64,000 nucleotides of DNA from contig NZ_CM001442.1 in NCBI RefSeq assembly GCF_000244915.1, forward strand, positions 5,518,001 to 5,582,000. The letters are read 5' to 3'. The position numbers and the translations under genes were made by a program. Position 1 is the first letter of the stretch, and each line of letters opens with the position of its first letter. Positions 53,525 to 61,735 of the stretch are shown here, piece after piece. Under the pieces are notes generated by a model. The model made no database searches, was not told where the DNA came from, and saw only the letters and a program-made list of their open reading frames with translations. This DNA comes from Bradyrhizobium sp. WSM471. Lineage in GTDB: Bacteria > Pseudomonadota > Alphaproteobacteria > Rhizobiales > Xanthobacteraceae.

Positions 53525-54403
53525 CTACTGCCGCCGGCGCTCCGGCACGGCGGGCTTCGGCGGCTCGGGCGGTGGCGGCGCGGCTGGCGGCCCGCTGTTG
53601 CTGGCGCCGAACAGGACGCGGGTCGGGTTGCGGTCGAAATTGTTGACGGCGCGGCTGATGTCGCCGAGCGTACGGCGGCCGTCGGTCATCAATGCGCCGG
53701 AGCGCTTGTCGAAATCGTCGGCCAGTTCGCGGATCGACTTCACCGCCTGGAACAGCTCGCCGCCGTCCTTGCCGCCGGCGAGCGTGTTGAGGCCAAGCAT
53801 GAGGCTGTCAGCCTTGAGCATGACGCCGTCGACCTTGGCCATCACGCCGTCGATCTTCTCGGAGTTGCGAGCGAGCGAGTTGGTGAAGGTCTCGAGATTC
53901 TTCAGCGAGTTCTTCACCGACTCCTGATTGTCGGCGACGATCTTGTTGATGTTCTGGAGCGTGCCGCGGATCGCCTCGGTGACGTCCTGAAGCTTGTTGG
54001 GATCGGCCGTCAGCGTGGGAATGCCGTCCTCGTCGAGCGGCGGCGACGGCGCGGCCTCCTCGCCGCCCTTGAGCGAGATCGCGGCGACGCCGGTCAGGCC
54101 CTGGAATTCGAGGCCGACCAGGGTGTCCTTGCGGATCGGGGCATTGTTCTCGACCATGGCGAGTGCGACAACCCGCCGCGGGTTGTCGAGCTTCACCGAG
54201 ACCACCTCGCCCACCCGGATACCGTTGAAATTGACGCTACCGCCGTTGCGCAGGCCCGCGGCCGGGCCCTCGAACACGACGCGCAGGGGGCTGCGCTGCT
54301 TGGTGGTGTGCAACGACTGAAACCACAGGACGAAGCCGATCGCGGCGGCGATCACCGCCAGCGTGAACGACCCGATCAGCACGTAATTTGCGCGCGTTTC
54401 CAT
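53525..54403 (-). CDS. mlaD: MlaD-like MCE-domain lipid transport protein
   Basis: 292 residues. One N-terminal membrane anchor (NYVLIGSFTLAVIAAAIGFV) is followed by the MCE domain: VVFEGPAAGLRNGGSVNFNG and IRVGEVVSVKLD. A long helical region follows (about 150-240), then a Pro-rich tail. MlaD forms the periplasmic hexameric ring that passes phospholipids to the MlaE permease. It is the last gene of the leftward mlaE-mlaF-mlaD operon, 16 bases after mlaF. Confidence 0.9.
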   Translation of the reverse strand: METRANYVLIGSFTLAVIAAAIGFVLWFQSLHTTKQRSPLRVVFEGPAAGLRNGGSVNFNGIRVGEVVSVKLDNPRRVVALAMVENNAPIRKDTLVGLEFQGLTGVAAISLKGGEEAAPSPPLDEDGIPTLTADPNKLQDVTEAIRGTLQNINKIVADNQESVKNSLKNLETFTNSLARNSEKIDGVMAKVDGVMLKADSLMLGLNTLAGGKDGGELFQAVKSIRELADDFDKRSGALMTDGRRTLGDISRAVNNFDRNPTRVLFGASNSGPPAAPPPPEPPKPAVPERRRQ

Positions 54404-54419
54404 CAGCTACTCCGGCACC

Positions 54420-55190
54420 TCAGCCCATCACCGCGCGAGCGCGCTTGCCATGGAAATATTGCCTCAGCCAGGGATGTTGCGAGGCCTGCATGTCGGCGAT
54501 CGACCCTGCCGCAATGATCTTACCGTTCCCTAAAACGGCGATGCGGTCACATGCTGTGTAAAGGCTATCGAGGTCGTGGGTTACCATGAAAACGGTCAGC
54601 CCCAAAGTCCGCTGCAGCGTCCTGACCAGCTCGTCGAAATCGCCGGCGCCGATCGGGTCGAGGCCCGAGGTCGGTTCGTCCAGGAAGACGAGATCTGGGT
54701 CGAGCGACAGCGCGCGCGCCAGCGCCACGCGCTTGATCATGCCGCCCGAGAGTTCCGACGGAAAGCGATCGGCGACTTCGGGCTTGAGACCCACCATGGT
54801 GAGCTTGGCGATGGTGATCTCGTCCATCAGCCGCTGCGACACCCGCAGATATTCGCGCATGGGAAACTGGATGTTCTGCCGCACCGTGAGCGAGGAGAAC
54901 AGCGCGCCCTGCTGAAACAGCACGCCCCAGCGCCGCTCCACGTTGCGACGCTGCGACGTATTGGAAGCATCCAGGTCGACGCCGAACACCTCGATGCTCC
55001 CCGCGACCTTCGGCACGAGGCCGATGATGGTGCGTGTCAGCACGGACTTGCCCGCGCCGGAAGGACCGACGAAGCCAAGGATCTCGCCGCGCTTGACGTC
55101 GAGGTCCAGCCCGTCGAGCACGCGCGTCGCGCCGAACTGCACGGTGATGTCGCGGACGCGAATGATGGGATTCTGGATCTCGCCTGCCAT
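54420..55190 (-). CDS. mlaF: MlaF-like ABC transporter ATP-binding protein
   Basis: 256 residues. The Walker A motif is GPSGAGKS, the signature ELSGGMIKRVALARAL, Walker B DLVFLDEPTSGLDP and the switch His MVTHDL. SGGMIKR rather than SGGQ is typical of MlaF/Ttg2A. The ATG at 55190 starts just after the mlaE stop; a GTG at 55196 overlapping that stop is equally possible. It powers lipid movement through MlaE. Confidence 0.93.
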   Translation of the reverse strand: MAGEIQNPIIRVRDITVQFGATRVLDGLDLDVKRGEILGFVGPSGAGKSVLTRTIIGLVPKVAGSIEVFGVDLDASNTSQRRNVERRWGVLFQQGALFSSLTVRQNIQFPMREYLRVSQRLMDEITIAKLTMVGLKPEVADRFPSELSGGMIKRVALARALSLDPDLVFLDEPTSGLDPIGAGDFDELVRTLQRTLGLTVFMVTHDLDSLYTACDRIAVLGNGKIIAAGSIADMQASQHPWLRQYFHGKRARAVMG

Positions 55191-55192
55191 CG

Positions 55193-56326
55193 TCACATCC
55201 CGATCGCGGCGAAGAAGATGGCGAACACACCGTCCATGACGATGACGAAAAAAATGCCTTTCACGACAGACGATGTCGTGTGCTGCCCAAGCGATTCCGC
55301 GCTGCCCTGCACCGCGAGCCCCTCGACGCAGGCAACGATGCCGATCACCGCGGCCATCACCGGTGCTTTCACGATGCCGACGACGAAATGGTCGATCGAG
55401 ATGGCGTCGCGCAACCGCAGCAGGAAAGCCTCCGGCTGCACGCCCCCGTAGAGCCAGGCGACGAGGCCGCCGCCATAGAGCGCGGCCATGGCGCCGAGGA
55501 AGGCCAGGATCGGCAGCGCGAGAACGAGCGCGAGCATGCGCGGCAGCACCAGCACCTCGATCGGGTCGAAACCCATGGTGCGCAGCGCGTCGATCTCCTC
55601 GCGCATCTTCATCGAGCCGAGTTCGGCGGTGTAGGCGCTGCCCGAGCGGCCCGCGACCATGATCGCGACCAGCAGCACGCCGATCTCGCGCAGCACCAGC
55701 ACGCCGAGCATGTCGACGACGAACAGGTCGGCGCCGAACCTGCGGAAGTGGAAGATACCCTGCTGGGCGATGATGCAGCCGATCAGGAAGGTGATCAGCA
55801 CGACGATCGGCACCGCGCGCCAGCAGACCTGCTCCAGATGATGCACGGTCGAGGTCAGGCGGAACGAGCGCGGATGAATCAGGGTACGCGCGACCGCCGC
55901 GAGCACCGCGCCGAGCATGTCGATCAGGCCTGCGACGGTGCCGGCAACACCGGCCACGGCCCGGCCGATCTGCTCCAGCATGCCGGTGATGGTGATCGTG
56001 CTGGTGTCGATGACGGGCGTCGCCCTGACCCGCCGTACCTCGTCCACGAGGCTCGAATAATTGGCGGAGAGGCCGGCGATCTGCGCCTCGACGGCACCCT
56101 GCGTCAGGCTGCGGCGCAGCCGCTCGATCAGCCAGGCGCCAAAGGTGTCGAGCTTGGCGACCTCGGACACGTCGATGAAGATGCTTTGCGAGGTGCCGGC
56201 GAGCTTCTCGGCGTCGGCCACCATCCGCTCCAGGACCGGCGCGAAGCTCGCGGTCCAGGTTCCGGTGGCGCAGAGTGCCAGCGCATTGCCCTTCGCAATC
56301 CGTTCCAGCTTCGGATCGCCGTTCAA
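55193..56326 (-). CDS. mlaE: MlaE-like permease with fused N-terminal STAS domain
   Basis: 377 residues. Residues 1-110 form a STAS domain (SIFIDVSEVAKLDTFGAWLI) that corresponds to MlaB of enterobacteria, fused here to the permease. Residues 150-377 are the MlaE part with about five membrane segments (VVLREIGVLLVAIMVAGRSG; ELGSMKMREEIDALRTMGFD). The only visible start is TTG, with GGGAG upstream. It is the first gene of the operon; no mlaC is seen in the window. Confidence 0.92.
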   Translation of the reverse strand: MNGDPKLERIAKGNALALCATGTWTASFAPVLERMVADAEKLAGTSQSIFIDVSEVAKLDTFGAWLIERLRRSLTQGAVEAQIAGLSANYSSLVDEVRRVRATPVIDTSTITITGMLEQIGRAVAGVAGTVAGLIDMLGAVLAAVARTLIHPRSFRLTSTVHHLEQVCWRAVPIVVLITFLIGCIIAQQGIFHFRRFGADLFVVDMLGVLVLREIGVLLVAIMVAGRSGSAYTAELGSMKMREEIDALRTMGFDPIEVLVLPRMLALVLALPILAFLGAMAALYGGGLVAWLYGGVQPEAFLLRLRDAISIDHFVVGIVKAPVMAAVIGIVACVEGLAVQGSAESLGQHTTSSVVKGIFFVIVMDGVFAIFFAAIGM

Positions 56327-56469
56327 GATGTCCGCTCCCGTGCCGGGGCGCGAGAAACGGTTGAAATCAGATGGTTGCGCACGCGCCCTTACCCGGAGAA
56401 GGTATCCCCAACTGGTTAACCTTAGTTGCTAGAGGTAACCAGCAGGTTCAGATTTCGCCAGAGTTCAAA

Positions 56470-57465
56470 ATGACTTCCAGCAAAGTTCCTGCCCTCGCCG
56501 CACGAATCGAGCGCTTTCCCATCGCGGGCAGTTTCACTATCAGCCGGGGCGCCAAGACCGAGGCCGTCACTGTCGTGGCAGAGGTCAGCCGGGACGACCT
56601 GACCGGCCGCGGCGAATGCGTGCCTTATCCCCGCTATGGCGAGACGCCCGAGGCGACCCTTGCCGCCATCCAGGCCATGCGGGAGGCCGTGGCCGGCGGC
56701 CTCACCCGCCAGGCCCTGCAAGCCGCCATGCCGCCCGGAGCGGCCCGCAATGCCCTGGATTGTGCCCTGATTGATCTGGAAGCCAAGGCGGCGGGCTTGC
56801 GGGCCTGGAGCCTGCTCGACCGCCCGTCGCCGGGCGAGCGCACCACGGCCTACACGATCTCGCTGGGCACGCCCGAGGCCATGGCGGCGGCGACTGCCAA
56901 AGCGGCGCACCGGCCGCTGCTCAAGATCAAGCTCGGCGGCGACGGCGACACGGAGCGGATCGCGGCGGTACGCAAGGCCGCTCCCGAATCCGAATTGATC
57001 GTGGATGCCAACGAGGCCTGGACCGAGGCCAATCTGGAGCACAATCTTGCCGCCTGCGAGGCCGTCGGCGTCACCCTGGTCGAGCAGCCGCTGCCGGCCG
57101 GAAAGGACGACGCGCTGGCCCGGATCAAGCGGCCACTGGTGGTCTGCGCCGACGAAAGCGTGCACGACCGCTCTTCGCTGGCGTCGCTCCGGGAGCGCTA
57201 CGATGCCGTGAACATCAAGCTCGACAAGACCGGCGGCCTCACCGAGGCGCTGGCGATGGCCGATGCCGCGCAGGCGCTCGGCTTCGAGATCATGATCGGC
57301 TGCATGGTCGCGACCTCGCTGTCGATGGCGCCTGCGATGCTGGTGACGCCGCAGGCGCGCTTCGTCGATCTCGACGGCCCGTTGCTGCTGACGCGCGACC
57401 GCGATCATGGCCTGCGTTACGATGACAGCCTGGTCTATCCGCCGGACTCGTCGCTGTGGGGATGA
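56470..57465 (+). CDS. dgcA: Dipeptide epimerase / N-acyl-amino acid racemase-like enolase superfamily enzyme
   Basis: 331 residues. LLKIKLGGDGDTERIAAVRK has the KxK base pair, VDANEAWTEAN, VEQPLPAGKDD and VCADESVHD provide the three metal ligands, and NIKLDKTGGLTEAL has the second catalytic Lys. This is the L-Ala-D/L-Glu epimerase subgroup of the muconate lactonising family, involved in recycling murein peptides; the related DgcA acts on N-acetyl-D-glutamate. The subgroup assignment is good, the exact substrate uncertain. The ATG at 56470 is chosen. The 3' end overlaps the MFS gene on the opposite strand by 31 bases. Confidence 0.87.
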   Translation: MTSSKVPALAARIERFPIAGSFTISRGAKTEAVTVVAEVSRDDLTGRGECVPYPRYGETPEATLAAIQAMREAVAGGLTRQALQAAMPPGAARNALDCALIDLEAKAAGLRAWSLLDRPSPGERTTAYTISLGTPEAMAAATAKAAHRPLLKIKLGGDGDTERIAAVRKAAPESELIVDANEAWTEANLEHNLAACEAVGVTLVEQPLPAGKDDALARIKRPLVVCADESVHDRSSLASLRERYDAVNIKLDKTGGLTEALAMADAAQALGFEIMIGCMVATSLSMAPAMLVTPQARFVDLDGPLLLTRDRDHGLRYDDSLVYPPDSSLWG

Positions 57466-58631
57466 GCTTTCAGCCGGTGCCGCGCCGACCAGATCAGAAG
57501 CGCACCCACACCGGCCATCGCGGCCATGACGTAATAGAGGCCGTCGCCGATGCGGGCGTAGATCGCGCCTGACGCGATCGAGGTGGTCGCACCCAGCAAC
57601 CCGTTGCACGCGGCGTAATAGCCCTGCCCCCGCGCAATCTGATGCGACGGCACGCGCTGCACCAGCAGACTCATCGTGCCGAGGATCGTCATCCCGAAGG
57701 TCAGGCCGTGGCCGAGCTGCACGACCGCGAGCAGCGCGAGCGGCGGATCGTGCGCGGTGACGACCCAGCGCACGACCGCGCTCGCGCCCCCGATCGCCAT
57801 GAGCGAGGACGGGTGCAGCGAGAAGCGCGGCGACAACGCGAACACGACGATCTCGGCGATCACTCCTAACGTCCAGAGCCCTGCGATCGTCAGCCCGCCG
57901 AGGCCGTGGGCCTGCCAGTTGATGGCCGAGAACGTGTAGTACGCGACGTGACTGCCCTGGATCAGCGCGGCCGAAACGATAATGGCCCAGAAGCCGGCAT
58001 CGCGCAGCAGCGCCTTGCTGGCGTGCGCCACCGTCGTCCTTCGCCTGACATCGTCGAGCGGCTGCAGCAGCATGCCGGCGGCGACCGCAACCACGGCCCA
58101 GGCGACGATGACCCAGATCAGATCGCGCGCCGCAATGTGGTCCACCAGATAGCCGCAGGCGAGCGAGCCGGCCGCGAAGGCTGCCGAGCCCCACAGCCGC
58201 ACCGGCCCGTAGTCGAGCCCGTAGCGGGCGACGCCACGCAGCGCATAGGCGTCGGTCAGCGGCATGGTCGGCGTCCACATCATGCAGGTCAGCGCATAGA
58301 TCAGGAACAGCGCCAGCGGCTGCTGCTGCAAGCCGACCGCCGTGAACCCGATCGCCGTCGCCAGCACGGACACCATCATGCCGGCGCGAATGGCATGTCG
58401 CTTTTCGGCAAAGGCCGTGATCTGCGGCAGCGTGGTGAAGCGCGTGATCGCCGGCAGCGCGTTGATGAGGCCGATCCAGGCCGCGTCGATGCCGATGGCC
58501 TTCAGCCAGACCGGAAAGAACGGCAGATGCGTTCCCGACACCGCGAACACGGCCGAATAGAACAGCGCGAGGCTCACGGCGAATCGCCGCTTCCGAGCTG
58601 CTGCGATGGGGATTTGTGATTCGGGCGCCAT
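57435..58631 (-). CDS. MFS transporter (3-phenylpropionate/HcaT-like family)
   Basis: 398 residues, about 12 membrane segments. FYSAVFAVSGTHLPFFPVWL at TM1 and YGPVRLWGSAAFAAGSLACG are marks of the nucleoside:H+ symporter-like HcaT group. HGLTFGMTILGTMSLL and GQGYYAACNGLLG are also typical. The substrate is unknown. It starts at ATG 58631 and is divergent from the Ala/Glu-rich gene, 75 bases away. Confidence 0.86.
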   Translation of the reverse strand: MAPESQIPIAAARKRRFAVSLALFYSAVFAVSGTHLPFFPVWLKAIGIDAAWIGLINALPAITRFTTLPQITAFAEKRHAIRAGMMVSVLATAIGFTAVGLQQQPLALFLIYALTCMMWTPTMPLTDAYALRGVARYGLDYGPVRLWGSAAFAAGSLACGYLVDHIAARDLIWVIVAWAVVAVAAGMLLQPLDDVRRRTTVAHASKALLRDAGFWAIIVSAALIQGSHVAYYTFSAINWQAHGLGGLTIAGLWTLGVIAEIVVFALSPRFSLHPSSLMAIGGASAVVRWVVTAHDPPLALLAVVQLGHGLTFGMTILGTMSLLVQRVPSHQIARGQGYYAACNGLLGATTSIASGAIYARIGDGLYYVMAAMAGVGALLIWSARHRLKAHPHSDESGG

Positions 58632-58706
58632 CAAACCAATTGCGATTCGGTCGATATCGTGATGATCGTTACTGTAACGCGCGGTGATTTGCGCGACGAG
58701 ATTGAC

Positions 58707-60110
58707 ATGGCCAACGAAGCATTCGCCCTCTCGCCTATGTCTGCCCGCGCGGCCGAGCCGAACGAGCAGGATTACGACGCGATCCGCGAAGCCTTCCTGG
58801 AGACCGCGCGCGGCCGCTGGTTCCTCGGCGAATACGCCAAGCGCAACCGCAACGCCGACACCCGCATGGTGCTCGATGCTGTCGCGAAAATCGAAGAAAC
58901 CCTTGCGGCACAGCGCCAGCCCGTCGTCGAGGACCGCCTCCCCGAGGCGCTGGTCGCGATCCGGCACGCGATCCGCGAAGCCGAGACGATTGCGATCGCG
59001 GCGTTCGATCCCGGGGCGATCGAGGCGAGTCTCGCGCCGATCCCGCGCGGTCTCCGCATCATCAAGGAGATCTCCTGGCGCTGGCGCGAGATCGGCGCGG
59101 ACGGGCGAATCTGCGACCTGATTGATTCGCAGCTCGCATCCATCGAGGCGGCCTGCGCGCAGGTTTCGACCATCGATCCCCGCGCCGACCTCAAGGCCGC
59201 ATTCGATCTGCTCAAGGACCGGATCGACCAGACCGACGCTGACGCAACGCCGCAGGCCGCGCCCCCCTCGCCGGCTCCGGTACAGGACGCACCGTCGCCC
59301 GCTGCGGAAGCTCCGCCTGCGGAGGCCGCGCCTGCGGCGATGGCCGGCGAAGCAGCCGTGGCTTTTAGGGAGGCGCCGCAGGACATCGCAGAGGCGATCG
59401 AGCCCGAAACCACCATGGAAGCGGCCGACGTCGTCGCCGAGGCCTTCTCCGTGATGGAACAGGCGATGGACGCCGCCCTGGAGCCGGAGACCCTCGCGGA
59501 GAGCCGGGCCGCGCCTGAAGCCGCCGCTTTTGCAGAGCCGTCCGCTGAGTCCGCCGCCTTTGCCGAGGTGACGGACGAATTTTCGCTCGACGCCGCCGCC
59601 GAAGCCGAGGACGAAGCCATACTCGAGGCCATCGCGTTGGAGATGGCCGCGCCCGATCCGGAATTCGACGAGATCATCGAGCCCGTGGAGATGGAAGCGA
59701 CCGTTCCGGATCCGGTGGTTGCGGAGGCCGCAGCGCCCATCGCAGCCGAGATACCGGAGCCGATCGCACCGGAGCCGGCCGCACCGGAGCCAGTCGCCGC
59801 CGCAACGGTCGTGGAGGAGCCCGTGGAGGAAGCGCCGATCGCGATGGAATCGCTGGCGCGCCTCACCAACGCCATTGCGGAAGCCGCCGCCGAAGTGATG
59901 GAGCAGCCGGCGCCGGTGATGGCAGCCACCGCGACATTCGGCGCGGCGCAGGCCACGACGCTGCCGATGCCCTCGCCGGTTCCGGAAGCCTCGCTCGGCG
60001 CCACCATCCTCGCCAGCGGCATCCTGCAAAAGCCCCGCGCCGCCGCCAACGATCCCATGGCGCCCATTCGCCGCATGACCCAGGCCGAGAAGATCGCGTT
60101 CTTCTCGTAA
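58707..60110 (+). CDS. Hypothetical Ala/Glu/Pro-rich protein with conserved ends
   Basis: 467 residues, family not recognised. The first 170 residues look folded and helical (NEQDYDAIREAFLETARGRW and FLGEYAKRNRNADTRMVL). From about 185 to 445 it is low-complexity, rich in Ala, Pro and Glu, and probably disordered. The last 20 residues (NDPMAPIRRMTQAEKIAFFS) are compact and look like a docking tail. There is no signal peptide or membrane segment. The start at 58707 is preferred; an earlier in-frame start exists 16 codons upstream. Confidence 0.8.
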   Translation: MANEAFALSPMSARAAEPNEQDYDAIREAFLETARGRWFLGEYAKRNRNADTRMVLDAVAKIEETLAAQRQPVVEDRLPEALVAIRHAIREAETIAIAAFDPGAIEASLAPIPRGLRIIKEISWRWREIGADGRICDLIDSQLASIEAACAQVSTIDPRADLKAAFDLLKDRIDQTDADATPQAAPPSPAPVQDAPSPAAEAPPAEAAPAAMAGEAAVAFREAPQDIAEAIEPETTMEAADVVAEAFSVMEQAMDAALEPETLAESRAAPEAAAFAEPSAESAAFAEVTDEFSLDAAAEAEDEAILEAIALEMAAPDPEFDEIIEPVEMEATVPDPVVAEAAAPIAAEIPEPIAPEPAAPEPVAAATVVEEPVEEAPIAMESLARLTNAIAEAAAEVMEQPAPVMAATATFGAAQATTLPMPSPVPEASLGATILASGILQKPRAAANDPMAPIRRMTQAEKIAFFS

Positions 60111-60128
60111 GGGGATGCGCTCTCACTT

Positions 60129-60276
60129 CCGTCATCCTGAGGTGCGAGGCGCACGATGCGCCGCATCGTGCGCGGAGCCTCGAAGGATGAGCGGCCGAGA
60201 TGCAGCCGGGCCGTCGCCCTTCGAGGCGCACTCTGCGTCGCTGTCGCGCCGCAGAGTGCGCGCCTCAGGATGACGG
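60129..60276. repeat. Palindromic repeat CCGTCATCCTGAGG...CCTCAGGATGACGG
   Basis: The 14-base ends are perfect inverted complements. Inner pairs (GCACGATGCG / CGCATCGTGC and GCACTCTGCG / CGCAGAGTGC) form additional stems. A related element lies at 63817-63952. Confidence 0.88.
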
Positions 60277-60298
60277 TGATGGATCGGAGCTCAGCCCA

Positions 60299-60658
60299 TC
60301 ATCCGCAATTCCACACTGCCCCGATCGGCGTCCGCGTCCAGCACGGGCCAAAACTACCGCCATTGTAGCGGCCGCCGCCGAAGCCGGGCCGGCCGAAATA
60401 GCGCCACTCACCGTCCCAGCCGTAATATTGCGGAACTGGATCGATGTACCAATGGCGCCGGTCGCTGGGCGACATCCGCCGCATCGCTTCCTTCTGCTTG
60501 TAGAGCGGGATGCTGTTGCTCAGCGGCTGGCGATAGCCCGGCAGGAAGCCGTAGCCATGCCAGGCTTGCTTGGGACGCTTTTGGATCGAAGCAGCCGGCG
60601 CGACAGCCGGCAGCAGCGATAGGACGATAGCGACAGATAGACACATAAGGCGCGACAT
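60299..60658 (-). CDS. Small secreted hypothetical protein, Gly/Tyr/Trp-rich
   Basis: 119 residues. A signal peptide is clear (MSRLMCLSVAIVLSLLPAVA, cut after APAAS). The mature part is rich in aromatic residues and Gly: WHGYGFLPGYRQP, PQYYGWDGEWRYFGRPGF, GGGRYNGGSFGPCW. No family recognised. The ribosome binding site is weak. Confidence 0.75.
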   Translation of the reverse strand: MSRLMCLSVAIVLSLLPAVAPAASIQKRPKQAWHGYGFLPGYRQPLSNSIPLYKQKEAMRRMSPSDRRHWYIDPVPQYYGWDGEWRYFGRPGFGGGRYNGGSFGPCWTRTPIGAVWNCG

Positions 60659-60779
60659 GGACCGACCATAAACAGTCGGATGCCGGCAGGCCATTCAAAT
60701 TCGGGGGGCGATGTAACAAAGCCCATCGCGAAACCGAAGAGATCGGGAACGGAAATCCATCACCGAGGGTCAAGGAAAC

Positions 60780-61097
60780 ATGATTGGCGAAGTGATTGTC
60801 ATTGGCGATCTGCAATTGCGTAACGGCGCCTCTGTCGACGAACACGACCGGCTCGGCGCGCGCATGTACGACATCGTCAGCCGTCTTCCCGGCTTTGTGT
60901 CGGTCAAGTCGTTCAAGGCCAGTGACGGCGAGGAGCTCACCGTGTTCCGTTTTGCCTCGGAGCAAGCGCTCGAGGCCTGGCGCACCCATCCCGAACATGT
61001 CGAGACGATGAAGCGGGGACATGCCGAATTCTATGCCAGCGGCTTCCTGCAGATCTGCAAGGTGATCCGCGAAGTTGGACCATTCGCGCACGCGTGA
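60780..61097 (+). CDS. ABM-domain (antibiotic biosynthesis monooxygenase-like) protein
   Basis: 105 residues, one ferredoxin-like alpha/beta domain. LPGFVSVKSFKASDGEELTV followed by FRFASEQALEAWRTHPEHV is the family pattern of small monooxygenases and haem-degrading or stress enzymes. AAGGA lies just upstream of the ATG. The specific reaction is unknown. Single gene. Confidence 0.82.
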   Translation: MIGEVIVIGDLQLRNGASVDEHDRLGARMYDIVSRLPGFVSVKSFKASDGEELTVFRFASEQALEAWRTHPEHVETMKRGHAEFYASGFLQICKVIREVGPFAHA

Positions 61098-61127
61098 CGC
61101 GGTTTCACATCGTTCGATCGTGCGCTG

Positions 61128-61571
61128 CTAGCTGATCACACCCTTCCTGATCAGGAAGCATCCGTAACCCCTGCTGTCCCCCACCTGCACCACGCCAAAA
61201 CCCCCCGCCGCCGCGCGATAAAAATCCGGCCGGGAGAGTTTTCCGGGCGTGACCGGCCGGCCAGCGGCGCGTTCGATCTCGGCGAGCACCGCGCGCTGCA
61301 CATCGGGGACGCGGTCGGGATCGTCGACCGGCATCATCACGCGTACCGGATCGGGATCGAAATCGTCGAGCGGGTAGACCGACATGATGGCGCGAATCGC
61401 GGTCTCCATGCGCATGCCCGGCAACTGGATCAGGCGCTGCGAATTCGTGCTCTGCGCGATGCGTGCCGCGGGGTGATTGGCATCGACGAAAGCGAGGTCG
61501 TCGCCATGGCCCATGGAAGCCAGCAGCCAGAGCAGGTCGGGCGTGAGGATCGGATCGATCGATTTCAGCAT
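61128..61571 (-). CDS. RbsD/FucU-family sugar mutarotase
   Basis: 147 residues, the usual length. The family pattern begins LTPDLLWLLASMGHGDDLAF with the catalytic His and Asp, followed by VDANHPA; the C-terminus GGFGVVQVGDSRGYGCFLIR is also typical. It interconverts sugar anomers, FucU-type for L-fucose and RbsD-type for ribose. No sugar transporter is adjacent, so the substrate is open. The ATG at 61571 was chosen; GGAGGA lies 11 bases upstream. Confidence 0.85.
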   Translation of the reverse strand: MLKSIDPILTPDLLWLLASMGHGDDLAFVDANHPAARIAQSTNSQRLIQLPGMRMETAIRAIMSVYPLDDFDPDPVRVMMPVDDPDRVPDVQRAVLAEIERAAGRPVTPGKLSRPDFYRAAAGGFGVVQVGDSRGYGCFLIRKGVIS

Positions 61572-61735
61572 GTGACGGACTGTCCTCCCATGGGGCGCCC
61601 ACCTTGGCAGGTTCCAAGCGTGATTCAGATCACGCAGCCTACCATGGTGATGGGGATCACGGACCTCAAACTCGAACGCGGCCAAGCTCCGCGGCAACCA
61701 ATCTCGTATCGAGATCAGTGCCAAAGGAGCACGCC

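Noticed and set aside
57435..60029. 864-residue version of the MFS transporter
   Set aside because: The additional N-terminal 460 residues are the antisense of the Ala/Glu-rich gene; transporter homology begins at 58631.
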